Source: Gigaspora margarita
Lineage: Eukaryota > Glomeromycota > Glomeromycetes > Diversisporales > Gigasporaceae
Direction of reading: 5' to 3'
Length of the DNA: 64,000 nucleotides
Assembly: GCA_009809945.1 (NCBI GenBank)
Contig: WTPW01000201.1
Location: 154,607-218,606, forward strand
Shown: one piece after another, positions 1-11,110 of the stretch
Layout: every line of letters starts with the position of its first letter
Position numbering within the stretch: the stretch's first letter is position 1
Notes under the pieces: generated by a model
The model's input: only the letters and a program-made list of their open reading frames with translations
Told to the model about the DNA's origin: nothing
Database searches by the model: none
Translations under genes and position numbers: made by a program

Positions 1-1200
1 GGATGGAAATAAGGCCCTTCAAGGTGGAGTCCAAGAAATAGGAGTATAGAAAGGTTGGAGTGAGGTTGAATGAGGGGTGGGTGTAGATTAGTTGAGTAAG
101 GCTATTGTATTGAGAGTCAGGTAGCTCTAGGTCACTACTTCTGTCAACCTCTGAAATGGCTGTGTGGACGATTTGGTTGATGAGTAAAGGATTTTGGCAA
201 GTTTTTCAGTGAGAGGGAGAGTCTGGCATTCTGCATTCAAAGCAATTAGCAGAGAAGAATGTGTCTAGGAATATAGTATGTGGGTGTGAGTATGTGGGCA
301 GGTTGTTAAGTAGGGTTTTAGTTTTGAATGATTTTAAATGGTTAAGTTTCAGGTTAGTAAAGTTGTTGGAGCTCTTTTGGTTGTTGTTAAAATAGAGCCA
401 GGTAGCATTCCAGTCTATATAGTGTGAGAAGTGTGACCATTCTGAACTACACTTCTGTGAGAACCATATTGCCATTATGTGTGCCTTACAAATATTTTTG
501 ATAAAGCATCTGGTTGAGCTTTCTATGGAGCTGTTTTCCTATTGGAGAAAGTGGTGGGGTTGTGGATGTTGGCATAATTGAAGAGTAGTTTGTTGTGTGA
601 TGGATGGTTTCTAGCTAGAAGATCTGCTTGGTTGTTGAAGATGTTGTCTGAGTGTGCTTAAACTTTGTGTAGCTTGAGCTAAATATTGAATGCTCGTATG
701 GTATTGAGAAGTGTGTGCCAGATAGGCCACAGGCTGAACTTGAAGTATTTGGTAGAGTGCTTAGGGATGAATAGCAGTTTGTTGTATTTGGATATTATGG
801 ACTGAGAGTCTGTGTAGATGTTTATAGTCAAGTTACGTATATGGCGAAAAGAATTGCAAGCAATTCTGCTTTGTATGAGGATGGCCAGTTATGCACTTGT
901 GCTGAGAATTTGTTTAAGACCTGGTTGTTGTGGATCTGTACCCAGCTGATGCCCATCAAGTATTGGTTGGTACCAATTTCCGTGACTGAACCATCTGTGT
1001 AAAATATGAATTGTTGTTGACTTTTGTTGGTACTCATGATTTGGCAGAGTTTTTGGCATACTTTGTTGTCATGGAAGAGAGATGAAGTAAGGGAGTCTGT
1101 GATGTATATTGTAGGGGGGTGGGATGTCTATTGGGTGTTTGATTGCAGTAGAGTAGATAAGGTCAATGTAGTTAGCATTGAGCTTGAGTTGTTTACTACC
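1..1200 (-). pseudogene. Decayed LINE (non-LTR retrotransposon) 3' region with RNase H domain
   Basis: Reading the minus strand, an RNase H type I fold can be followed across frame breaks. FYTDGSV lies near 990-975, AELLAIL near 865-845, IYTDSQS near 820-800, and HSDN followed by NNQADLLA near 650-610. These carry the four acidic residues expected of RNase H1 (D, E, D, D). The frame shifts near 833, and stops interrupt the stretch after TDSQS. Downstream an open stretch (475-206) continues with a Cys/His-bearing sequence and has no other recognisable domain. RNase H domains of this kind follow the reverse transcriptase in many LINEs, so this is the tail of an element whose 3' end lies left of the window. 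No RT is visible within the window here. CpG is scarce, and the element is certainly inactive. Confidence 0.7.
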
Positions 1201-1234
1201 TTATTTATATATTTTTTTTGCCCAATTTTAAATA

Positions 1235-1425
1235 TAGAAATATTGCTAATCTTATCTGGATTGGCAATTAATCAGGCTAATCAATTAATTGATTAATCGA
1301 TAATCATTTGATCGATTAATCAGATTAATCAATTAATTAATTACTTGGATTAATCAATTAATTGCATATTTGAAAAGTCTATTGATTAATCAACTATTAA
1401 TCAATTAATTGGTTAATCAATTTTT
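1235..1425. repeat. Word-repeat tract (ATTAATCAATT)
   Basis: A tract made almost entirely of ATTAATCAATT-like words in both orientations, so it is largely self-complementary. It resembles the word-built bodies of the hAT-type elements in this window and is followed at about 1431 by AACACTAGG, which looks like a hAT right terminus. I could not find a matching left terminus or target duplication, so its borders stay open. Confidence 0.45.
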
Positions 1426-1897
1426 GATTTGTAACACTAGGTTGATTTGCTTATAAACCTGCTATTTAACTGGGCCAGCTAATATTATTAGTTAAGTACT
1501 ATGATTTATGCTACATGCTATAACTTGTATTGCATGTAATAACTTGTGTTGCATGCAATAATTTGTATTGCAAGCTATCAGAGCTTAGGTCATATAGTAC
1601 AAATAGTTTAGTCACATCAAATTTTTATAGTAGAGCTAATTGGTTAATATTTTTATAAGTTTTTTAATTTTTTTATATATAGTGCTAAAAATTTTAAAAA
1701 CTTATAAATTTAAAATTACATCTTCTCTATAATAAACAAAAAAAATCCTTAAAATAAAATACATAGTTTGATAGAATTTGTCAAAAGCTATCAAATTACA
1801 TATTTTATTTTGCAACTTTAAAATTTTTTATTGATTAGATACAATTTAAAAAAATTATTAATTGATTTGATATCTTTAAACTATTTGCACTATAGTT

Positions 1898-2851
1898 CAG
1901 TGTTGGACTATGATATATATGACCAATATGATCTATATGACTAGTCATAGATCATTTAGTCATTTTGTGAGTATATATGATCTATGACATTATATGACCA
2001 ATATGATCTATATGACCAGTCATAGATCATGCAAACATATATGATCTATGACTTTTAGTTATATAAATAACTAATAAAATATTTATGGTAATGCTAAGAG
2101 AAAACTCTAATTTAGGTTACTAGTTTTTTTAGCCATTATTTATAGTTTGTTTACCCTATATTGCTGAACATAAGCCATCTCTAAAATAGGATACCCCCTC
2201 TTTTGGTCAAAAAACTCAAAAACATCTTTGACATGAAAATAAACTACCACACGATCGATGAAAGTCGCTACATAGTAAAGTCCAAACTTTACTAAGTAAA
2301 TCGATTAAAGTCGCTTAAGTAAACTTATTTANNANNTNAAANNNNNNNNNNNNNNNNNNNNNNNNNNNNNNNNNNNNNNNNNNNNNNNNNNNNNNNNNNN
2401 NNNNNNNNNNNNNNNNNNNNNNNNNNNNNNNNNNNNNNNNNNNNNTNNNTNNANNNNAAAANTNAAANNNNAANNANNAAAAGTACTCNNATTTTGATGA
2501 AACTTTTAGCATANGTGNAGTTTANNNTTCTCTACAAGTTTACNTAAGCGCTANNAATCGATTTACATAGTAAAATTTAGACTTTACTATGTAATGATTA
2601 TTGGCGATTGACCAAAAATCGATTATATCTGAAAATAACTTGTTTCATACATTCTTTTAAGTAAAATTTCTTTAAGTTCTATATATAGATCATATGACTA
2701 TTAATCATATCATAATAAAATTATGATCATAACAATCATATGACAAGTAATCATATATTATATGATTTTAATCATATGAATTATGAGTTAACAACTATAT
2801 GATTATGATCTTTTAAAAAAATTTATATGACATATAAATGGGCCAACACTG
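1898..2851. mobile_element. Non-autonomous hAT-type element containing the N-gap
   Basis: The element starts CAGTGTTGGAC and ends GGGCCAACACTG, giving about 10-bp inverted termini. It is flanked by CTATAGTT (1890-1897) and CCATAGTT (2852-2859), an 8-bp target duplication with one mismatch, as expected for hAT elements. The body consists of repeated ATATGATCTATATGACC-like words. A second palindrome (about 2265-2330 against 2535-2610) surrounds the run of Ns. No transposase is seen. The right duplication has itself been hit by the next element. Confidence 0.7.
2332..2545. other. Ambiguous-base run (assembly gap or low-quality consensus)
   Basis: About 200 positions are mostly N, with isolated called bases scattered through both edges, so this is poor consensus rather than a scaffold gap of arbitrary length. 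It sits at the centre of an inverted repeat whose arms share the word AATCGATT and the TACATAGTAAA motif. Confidence 0.9.
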
Positions 2852-2858
2852 CCATAGT

Positions 2859-3166
2859 TAGGGTGTGCAATGGGCCGGGTCTGACTGGGTTTGCCTGTGC
2901 CTGAACCCAACCCGTTAAATTATGAGCCTGGCCTGGGCCTGACCCAATTCATTATGGAACTAAAAATCTAGGCCCGGGTTTGGCCCAAACAAGGCTCAAC
3001 CTATATAAATTACTAGGTTTAACCCAGTCCAAGCCCAACCCGTTTTTACTGGCCCAGCCCGAGCCTGGCCCAATTAATTTATGGGCCTGAAAATTCAGGC
3101 CCAGACCAGTCCAAACCAGCCCAACCAGCAAATTATCAGGTTTGGCCCGGCCCATTGCACACGCTA
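2859..3166. mobile_element. hAT-type MITE built of GGCCCA/CCCGAGCC words
   Basis: Inverted termini are TAGGGTGTGCAATGGGCC and its near-complement GGCCCATTGCACACGCTA. Flanks GCCATAGT (2851-2858) and ACCATAGT (3167-3174) form an 8-bp duplication with one mismatch. The target is the right end and target duplication of the preceding hAT-type element, so this one is younger. The body is a dense array of GGCCCA-like words, much richer in G+C than its surroundings. No coding capacity. Confidence 0.75.
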
Positions 3167-3174
3167 ACCATAGT

Positions 3175-4285
3175 TAACTTAGAAAAAAATATAATATAGT
3201 CTTAGTTAATATTAAAGAACAATAATTAAGATTTAATAGTTTATTCAATTTTTAATTTGGATGAAGCTATGATATAGTTAACTGTATATAACCTCCTTAT
3301 AATAAAATATAATAGTTAGAAAAACTTTTGAATTTTAATATAAAATAGTTTTTAATGAATTAATATTTTTTTAACTACAGTATCAATATTTAAGATCGGA
3401 ATAAGCTTGCTAATATGAGTGATCTAAGTTAATGCTTGAGATAGATTAATATTTGATTCTAGAAATGTTTTTGAATTGTTTAACATAGGGTTTCATTTGT
3501 TAGTAGTATGCATTACTTTATATCAATATAAATTTTTGTATATGTTTTTTGTTACAAGGTTTTCATAATATATTCAAATATACATTCAAATATGTATATT
3601 GGTTATTAATAGGATTTTAATTGATTTTATTTTTTGAGCTAAAATTTAATATAATTATTAGTAGTCTTCTTTTCATTTTTTGATCTTTGTTATATCTGAA
3701 GAAAATATTATTATTGTAATATAATTGGCTTACATATAGTGGAAAACAGTATTGGAGATTTGAAAAGTTTCTAAATTCATATAGAAAAATTATGGATTAA
3801 TTGTCACTATTAAATGCCTTAAAATCAGATTCAATAAATTTTTGTAGTAATATTTATTTATTTTAAAAAATAAATAAATATAATTACAAAAAATTATTGT
3901 ACCTACTTAAAGTTAATGAATATCTTACTATGAAGGTATTAATCAAAAAATTTAATATTTGTTTTTAATTTTAATGTACTTTTTTTACTAATTGCTTATT
4001 TTTGTATAATTTTTTGAGGATCATACAACTAATATTTATACTTAGAAATTATTAATGTTCAACTAGCCAGTATCTTCTATTTTTCTGTACTTACAAGTTT
4101 TATAGAAACTGTAAAATAATAAAATTACATTCTAAGATATAAAATTAAATGTTTGATACAGTCTGCGAATTAGTTGTCATAATGAAGATTTGTATTAAGA
4201 CAAAAAACCATTCTTAGGTTTAATAAGTTTAAATTATAGTAGCTTCACTTATACTGTAGTATTAATTACTTATAAGAGTAACAAA
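3175..4285. other. AT-rich stretch without recognisable feature
   Basis: Low-complexity AT-rich DNA with stops in all frames. A small palindrome of TTATTTATTTT type lies near 3850-3885. I see no gene, RNA or element border here. Confidence 0.6.
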
Positions 4286-4460
4286 GGTAGCAGTACCTCG
4301 ATCCTATTCTTTAATTAAAGGCCATTCAAATCAATCTGAATACTGCTTTGTATATAACCTGAATCTGGACAAATCTGGATTCAATTATACAATCTGTATT
4401 CTATATGAATCATTAGTACGATGGGTAGCACTTTGTACTACCCATGTTGCTCAGTACATT
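4286..4460. repeat. Dispersed repeat related to 63.55-63.70 kb
   Basis: The motif order GATCC, TTAA, GGCCATTCA, then CTGAATCTGG and AAATCTGGATTCAATTAT recurs near 63570-63690. At its right end GTACGATGGGTAGCACTTTGTAC recurs near 49155-49185 in altered form. The borders of the unit are unclear. The repeated TGGATTCA word resembles the bodies of the hAT-type elements. Confidence 0.45.
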
Positions 4461-5536
4461 GGTTAGTATTGGCAATTTTTTGCAACCAATTTTTTTAGCA
4501 ATTGGTTGGCAAATGGCCAATTGGCAAATATTTAAATTTTAGTCAAAAATTTCTAACTTAAACAATATTAAAAAAAAGACTATACTGTATTAGATTGCTT
4601 GTTATGGTTTTATTATAAGGTATTAATAAATAAAAAAAATCAAATCTTTATTTTAACAAATAAATAGTATTTGAGGCTTATTAATATAAAGATTAACATT
4701 AATATGGATAAAGTAGATAAAACATTTAATTTTTATATCATAAAATAGATATAAGCTATTCGTGTCAGTAAAGTTTTAAATATACTGCTGCCATGTTCAG
4801 GAATTGATTTTTTTAAAGACAATCAGCACGGATCTGCTAATCTGAAATTGAGATCTACTAGAATGTGTAACAAGAAATTTCATCAAAAAAAGTATAAATA
4901 AAATGTAAGGTTGCAAAGTGGATAGGTGGGCAGTACTCTAGTAATAGTTTATGAATTTGAAATAGTAAATTTAAATAGAGTAAAGAGTATATAGTAATGT
5001 ATAGTATAGAGTATATAAAAATGTAAAGGTTTTTTAGACTAATTTTGCATGATCTGATTCTTAAAGAAGAGTATACAAGGCAAAGTCAGGTTGATCTTTG
5101 ATCAAGTATTTTCTTGGCAACCAAGGAAAAATTTTATTTATTTTAATTAAAATAATATTTAAAAAAAAATAAAATCCAAAAAAAAGGAAAAACCCAAATA
5201 TGGGGGTTAGCTAAAGCAGAGTTAATTCAATATATGATCTATATACTGCATAAATTACATTATTGATATCTTATAACCTCCTAACAATAAATGCATCAAA
5301 AAGGTAACCCTAATCCTAACCAAATTTCACTTCGCTTAGCTGACCCCCAAATATGGAAAACAACCATCATACAGGAAAAGTACAGAAGTACCAAATTAGA
5401 ACAAAACCATGCAAACAAACTGTATTCTACGTTAACTATGTTACAAATTAAAAATCAATTAATTAATTTTATTATGATACATTTATATTATATTATTTAT
5501 CTATTACTATTGCAATATTATAATTACTATATATAA
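4461..5536. other. No recognisable gene
   Basis: AT-rich sequence with short chance open frames only. The open frame at 5291-5536 has no similarity I recognise and ends in Tyr/Leu-rich low complexity, so I do not call it a gene. Confidence 0.5.
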
Positions 5537-5700
5537 TTAATAGTAAGTTAATTTGCATTAAAATTTTTATAACTTCTATTGTTATTTACTGTAAAAAAAT
5601 TTGTAACAAAACTTACTTGTTATTTTTTTGTATATTAAGGTGAGATCTTGTTTTATTCTTTTATTAGTATAGCACGTTGTTACAATATCTATGACTATTG
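5537..5700. repeat. Outlying copy of the ~110-bp minisatellite unit
   Basis: Contains GTTAATTTGCATTAAAAT, then CTATTGTTATTTACTGTAAA and AACAAAACTTACTTG in the same order as units of the 12.3-15.2 kb array, so the family once extended, or was copied, this far left. Confidence 0.6.
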
Positions 5701-6144
5701 CATCTAATTGCTATTTTATTGCTACAAGTATTGAGACTTAGACTATTATATCTATAATCTAAATCTACTAGAGCATCCTATATGTTCCACGAAATTGACA
5801 GGGATTAGGATTGATTTACTGAATATGTGACTTTCTGGCACCAAATAGTCTTTGAGAAAAAAAATTAATTTATGTTAGAGTTTGGGTATATATTGGCAGT
5901 TAGAATAGCTATTATATAGCAAAATTGTGCGAGAAAACTTTTTTGTTAGGCCAAAAAAATTATTTGCTAGTCTAATTCTTGCGATAAATACAATTTTTGC
6001 AAAGTGAACGTTTGTTTTGAATTTTCCTGATTGTGTTATGTTACACCTAATCCTGATTTTTAATTGGCTAATTTATGGTCAGAAGATCATATTTTCGAAA
6101 AATTGATCCTACACCCTGGCGTTGTGTCTCACACATATTCAACC
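5701..6144. other. No recognisable gene
   Basis: AT-rich DNA with scattered CpG and no coding, RNA or terminal-repeat signal that I can support. Confidence 0.5.
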
Positions 6145-6609
6145 AGGACACGAAATATATATAGATAGGTCAGGTTAATTATAAAATTACTAAAAATAGA
6201 AAGATTTGCAAAAAAGCCTTAAAAATAAGGAATTGTCTAAAGCTAGGTTTGGTTATGTGGCCAATGGCCAATCAAATTGTAAATATTTGACTTTTTCAGA
6301 TCAGCTCGATGAGACAAAAACAAAAAAAACGTGAAAAACACAAAAAATACAAGAAATAAGTGTCTAAACCTGTCTAGGGCACTAATAAAAAATGCCATAA
6401 AAACAATTTTATATATAAAACTTGCTCTAACCCAATACCTAACTATCTCTTAATCTAATTTTAATTAAATAATCAAAATATATAAACGAACCTGGCTTTA
6501 ACCATCCCAAAAATAAGCAAAAAATTACTAATACTAGAAAAGAACTGCATAAAACCTCCAAAACTAAGCAAACTAATACCTAACCTATCTATGTATATTT
6601 TAGGGTCCT
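6145..6609. mobile_element. Fold-back MITE (AGGAC…GTCCT family), copy 1
   Basis: The left arm begins AGGACACGAAATATATATAG and runs through GATAGGTCAGGTTA. The right arm ends CTATCTATGTATATTTTAGG followed by GTCCT, its near-complement. The arms match for about 45 bp. A related, shorter copy lies at 44325-44499. The centre (6200-6480) is lower-complexity and may itself be an insertion. Confidence 0.6.
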
Positions 6610-7224
6610 ACTCAATCTGGATTTTTCTATACTGGTATCTACTAATAGTATTTGTAGTACTGCTGCTACCAGGGTTGTGTTTTAAGCCATTTTTTGGATG
6701 CTGCTACAACCTGGTTTGTGTCTCAAGCCACTACTTTCCTATTAATCTATATGCTAGTACAGTAGCCCTTATGAAGTTCCTCAGCACTAGCACTCACTTC
6801 TTTTCTACTTTTCTTCCATTTTCAGATCCTTTCTACCCATATTTTTCCAAACCATAGGTCTTAAAGAATTGGTCTGCCTGGTCAAGCCCAGGACTTCTTT
6901 TTTTTGATACATGTTTTTGTAATACAAGTCCTTTTTCTCTAGTTTTTCTTTGATAGCCAAGATGGTAATAACTCCACTATTGATTCTTTTGTCATTTAGT
7001 TTTTTTTCCTGGCTTTTGTTTTTTATTTCTGTTTAGCTTTTATTCTATAATGTTATTAGAAGTTAGCTATATCTCTGTCAGGTCTTGCTAAGCATAATTT
7101 CCATTTGGTTTTGTCTTAGGATCTATTTTATACTACATGCTCAACATAATGCAACAAGATGGTGCAATCTAGAATACAGATCTATGATCCAAGCATGCAT
7201 AACAGTTATCATAACATATAGATA

Positions 7225-7340
7225 TTTTTCTAAAAATGTCTCTAGTAGGATTCAAACCATATACCTTTTAGTTACAAGTACTTCAGGAATGACAACAAAC
7301 CAACTATACTATGTTATCATTTCTCTAACAAAATTTACTT
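7225..7340 (-). repeat. tRNA-derived SINE-like remnant (A and B boxes)
   Basis: On the minus strand TAGTATAGTTGG (near 7308-7296) matches the pol III A-box pattern, and GGTTTGAATCC (near 7258-7247) matches a B box with the CpG of GGTTCGAATCC turned to TpG. The spacing of about 40-50 nt is typical of tRNA genes. A paired acceptor stem cannot be drawn, so this is not a functional tRNA. It may be a SINE head or tRNA relic, or chance. Confidence 0.3.
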
Positions 7341-7369
7341 TTATTTTAGTGATTACAATATATAGATAA

Positions 7370-7435
7370 GCTTGAGTTAGTTTGTATTAAAATTATTATA
7401 ATTGCATTAATGAGTTATTGTAAATGATTCTGTTA
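7370..7435. repeat. Minisatellite unit, left half (interrupted)
   Basis: GAGTTAGTTTGTATTAAAAT through TTATTGTAAATGATTCTGTTA matches the 12.3-15.2 kb minisatellite. The unit resumes at 8552 (TAGAACTTTCTCATTATTTAT) on the other side of the element at 7436-8551. Confidence 0.65.
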
Positions 7436-7859
7436 TCCCTTAAACCATATTCCAGACAAATTTGCTTGGAATTTTTAGAAATATTTGCAATTTTTTTAAA
7501 AAAATAAAAGTTATAAAGAATATAGAGTATACTTTATTTATAGAATATTTTTTTAAAATATATTTTATAAACTTTATTATAAAAAATTTTTCCTTCTTTG
7601 ATTTTCTTAAATTTTATATGTTCCCATCTATAAAAAAAAATTTTACTTCTAATTCAAGTTCTAATTTTTACAAGTAAATCACAAAAGTTGCAATAATTAA
7701 AGTTGTAATCCTTTTATAAACTACAATATTGTATTAGAACAGAGAGCTAGAGCTAATATTTTTAGGATTTGCCAAGAATAAGTAAATAATTTCTTTGGCT
7801 AATAAATTTTTTTAAAATTTGTCTATTTTTAACTTATAAGCAACTTAAACTTTTTTTCT

Positions 7860-8392
7860 GAGATATACAAACTTAATTTTTGATTCCCATAACCTGGCTG
7901 GATCATATCTTAAAATTTTTTAAAAAAATTTTTTATATGTTTTAATAGCCACATGGGATTTCATAAAAATTTTTTCAAAAATTTTTATAAAATTTAAAAT
8001 TTTTTATATATAAAAGTTTTAAATAAAAGTTCAGGTAGACAGGTTATTACAGTCAACTCCCACAATAGTCACATGCTAAAATCAGTATTTTATGGGCCTA
8101 TTGCAATATTGTGACTAAAGCGAGAAAGAATTTATATAGTTTGTATAGTTAGATAAATAAAATTAATGTGACTATAGCATGATTGTGACTATAGCAAGAC
8201 ATGACTATTGTGGGAGTTGACTGTATTTTATTTAATACTATAATGCCAGATTATTATTTTTTAAAATTAAAATTTAAACTTTATAATTTAAAAATTTTAA
8301 AAATTTTTAAAATTTTTAAATAAAAGTCTGGCTGGCCGGATTAATTTTTTTGTCTCATGTTATGAGAACCAAAAAATTAACTTTATATGGCC
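7860..8392. mobile_element. Fold-back MITE of the GGCC/AAAGTTAATTTT family
   Basis: The right end TTAACTTTATATGGCC is complementary to the left arm (about 7861-7885), and the CTGGCTGGATC and CTGGCTGGCC blocks pair further in. CpG-bearing relatives are at 23807-24027 and 61385-61605. The right flank is TAA; the left flank is degraded. A 174-bp TA-type MITE is inserted in its centre. Confidence 0.6.
8050..8223. mobile_element. Tc1/mariner-type MITE, 174 bp
   Basis: Inverted termini CAGTCAACTCCCACAATAGT and ACTATTGTGGGAGTTGACTG are perfect over 20 bp and flanked by TA (8048-8049, 8224-8225). Internal repeats of GTGACTATAGCA are visible. It has no coding capacity. The innermost of three nested insertions. 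Confidence 0.85.
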
Positions 8393-8598
8393 TAAAATTA
8401 AATACTACCTACTATAATATAATTCTTATTTTCAAATATTATTAAAAAAATTTTAATTAAATATTTTAAGTTTTAAAAAATATGGATCATAAGCATATTT
8501 TATAGCAATTTTCTAGGCAAATTTATCTGGATTTGCTTATAGTTTAAGGGATAGAACTTTCTCATTATTTATAACTACAATATAGTGACTGCTATAAG

Positions 8599-9967
8599 TA
8601 GGGTTCTGAAGTTCAGTTCAGTTCAATAGAGGTTTAGGTTCAGGTTCAATGAACCTGAACCTGAACCTGCTCTAAAAATTCAATACTGAACTGAACCTGA
8701 ACTTAAAATTATTGAACATAAACCAGAACCTGAACTAAAAAAGTTCAGTTCAGGTCAGTTCAAGGTTCATAACATGTTCAGGTTCATAATATATGCACAT
8801 GTTTACCTAAATTGCAAAGTTAGAATCAATTAGTAAAATTCAGAGAATCATAGCATTTTGTATAATTTTATTAATAAAATTATTTATATATTGTACTATA
8901 TGAAATTTTACTAATTGATCATAACTTCTTGCACTAAGTAAACTTGTTCAGCACCAAAAATACATCAAAATGGTATATTTTACTTTACTTTTCTTAAAAT
9001 TTGAAGAAAGTATGCTTAATTTCAGAAAGTTTCATCAAAAATTCAAAATTAAGCATCTTTGACGCAAATTTAAAGAAAAATAAAATAAAATATATATTTT
9101 TTGGTACTAAACAAGTTTACTTAGAGCAAGAAGTTATGATCAATTAGTAAAATTTAGAGAATCATAGAAATTTGTATAATTTTATTAATAAAATTATACA
9201 AATTTCTATAATACTCTAAATTTTACTAATTGATCATAACTTTTTGCTCTAAGTAAACTTATTTAGCACCAAAAAATACATCATATCGGTATATTTTATT
9301 TTATTTTTCTTAAAATTTGCATCAAAGATGCTTAATTTTGAAATTTTGATGAAACTTTCTGAAATTAAGCATACTTTCTTCAAATTTTAAGAAAAGTAAA
9401 GTAAAATATACCATTTTGATGTATTTTTGGTGCTGAACAAGTTTACTTAGTGCAAGAAGTTATGAACAATTAATAAATTTTCATGCAAAATATGATTTTT
9501 AATAATTTCATTAATAAAATTGTACAAAATGCTATGATTTTCTAAATTTTACTAACTGATTTATACTTCTTACTCTAAGTAAATTTTTCAGTATCAAAAA
9601 ATACATCTATTTTTATTTAGACCCAAACTAGATTGCAAAATTTGGACCAGCCTGACCAAACTTATGATTGAGTTTGAGTTTAATATAAAGTTTTAAATAA
9701 TAAAATTTAGAGTTTGAGTCTGGTCTGGACCAGACCAAACCTGAACCCAAAAACCTAGAATCACTCATTCATATGAACACTAGACTGAACCTGAACATGT
9801 TCATAAACTTATGAACTGAACCTGAAATGAACCTGAACCTGCTTTAAAAGTTCAATACTAAACCTGAACATGTTTTAAAAAATGTTCAGGTTCAGGTTCA
9901 ATACTGAACCTGAACCTGAACCTGAACTTGACCTAAGTTCAGTCAGTTCAGGTTCATAGGAACACTA
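8599..9967. mobile_element. Non-autonomous hAT-type element of GTTCAG words, copy 1
   Basis: Starts TAGGGTTCTGAAGTTCAG and ends TTCATAGGAACACTA, flanked by a perfect 8-bp duplication GCTATAAG (8591-8598, 9968-9975). Both ends are built of GGTTCA/TGAACC words in opposite orientations. The 1.0-kb centre is made of alternating inverted copies of a unit including TTTAGCACCAAAAATACATC and AAGTAAACTTG. No transposase frame. A second copy is at 46882-48520. Confidence 0.85.
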
Positions 9968-9975
9968 GCTATAAG

Positions 9976-10520
9976 TATCTAACCCTAGTAACTTTCTAGA
10001 GTTATTTGTAATACTTTAAATTTTTTGGTACATAAAGTGTGTTACAGATGTTGATCATTCATATTTTTGTGACTGATAAAACCTTTATTACATGTTTATA
10101 AAGTTCATGTATTTTTATATATACTGTATGTAGCTGAAATTAAACTACCTTTTTTGGGCAAAAAATTATACAAAAAATGTGGGTAGCTTATTTTTGGATT
10201 GTTGAATTTCTTGAAAAATTGAAAAACATACTAATAAAACGTTGTTCAAATGCTACCAAATTTTTATTATAAGTGTATTTGATGTCCTAAACAAGTTTAT
10301 TTAATGGAGCATTGAGGTTTACTTAGTAAAATTTAGATTTTTTATATTGCAACTACTAGTGATTTTTTTTGATTTTTCAAAAAAAATTAAGGGTAGCTTA
10401 TTTTTGGTAGTAGCCTAATTTTGGACACACACAGTAATAATTACCTCTAAATTGTTAAATAAAAATATTTTAACATTGACTTGGTTAATTTAAGTGTTTG
10501 AAGACTCTTTTTAATTCTGC
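9976..10520. other. No recognisable gene
   Basis: AT-rich DNA. GGGTAGCTTATTTTTGG occurs twice (about 10181 and 10390), probably the ends of an old degraded repeat. Confidence 0.45.
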
Positions 10521-10521
10521 A

Positions 10522-11110
10522 TAAAGTGGAAAGGGATAATTTGACAAAGAGAGATAATTTGGCAAATTTTGATATTACATGATCTAATAGTCAGAATTGA
10601 ATAATTTTCATACTATTCAATTTGTCTTAATGAAATAAATCAAATAGTACTAAGCTCATCTGGTCTGGTTACTGGGTTACAAGATATCTTTGATTCTTTG
10701 TTATATTTATATTTCATTAAAATACCCTTAAGGATTATTTTTATGCAATATATAATCAATGATATTTTGTGATTCAGTAATCAGAATTGGATAAACTTTA
10801 TATTATTCATTTTATCTCATTGAGATGAATCAAATAGTATAAAAATTATTCAATTCTAACTACTGGATCACGCAAGATACCATCATTTGCCAAATTACAC
10901 TACCTTTCTAAAATTTAACCTTTAGATACAATGTATAATCCATTTAATATCACTTTAAAACAAGATGTAATATTACTAAATTTTTATAAAATAATTCTAA
11001 ATCATATAAAAGTTTAATACAAAAAATAAAAAATTTTTTAATATTAAAATAAAAAGGTTTTTATATTAGTTATATTAACTTTGTCAAATTACCCTTTCTA
11101 CCTTATATGG
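10522..11110. mobile_element. Fold-back element with AAAGGG/CCCTTT ends
   Basis: The left arm GTGGAAAGGGATAATTTGAC and right arm GTCAAATTACCCTTTCTACC are inverted copies. TTTGGCAAATT and TTTGCCAAATT pair further in. The body carries CTATTCAATTTG…AATCAAATAGTA and ACTGGATCACG words that recall, in CpG-poor form, the interior of the 45.4- and 62.6-kb MITEs. Confidence 0.5.

Larger units (their letters stand above)
7436..8551. mobile_element. TA-duplicating element (TCCCTTAAAC termini)
   Basis: Termini TCCCTTAAAC and GTTTAAGGGA are perfect inverted repeats flanked by TA on both sides (7434-7435, 8552-8553), the Tc1/mariner/pogo signature. It lies within a minisatellite unit. It contains two further elements one inside the other (7860-8392 and 8050-8223). 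A relative with TTCCTTAAAC termini lies at 32540-33132. The short open frame 7462-7677 is Lys/Phe/Ile-rich low complexity and not a credible gene. Confidence 0.7.

Noticed and set aside
2952..3155. Minus-strand open frame over the GGCCCA tract
   Set aside because: It translates the word repeats of a hAT-type MITE; there are no domains and the termini and target duplication explain the stretch.
8626..8680. GTTCAGGTTCAG array as a binding-site cluster of a host regulator
   Set aside because: The same words occupy both ends of two copies of a hAT-type element, so transposase binding is the simpler reading.
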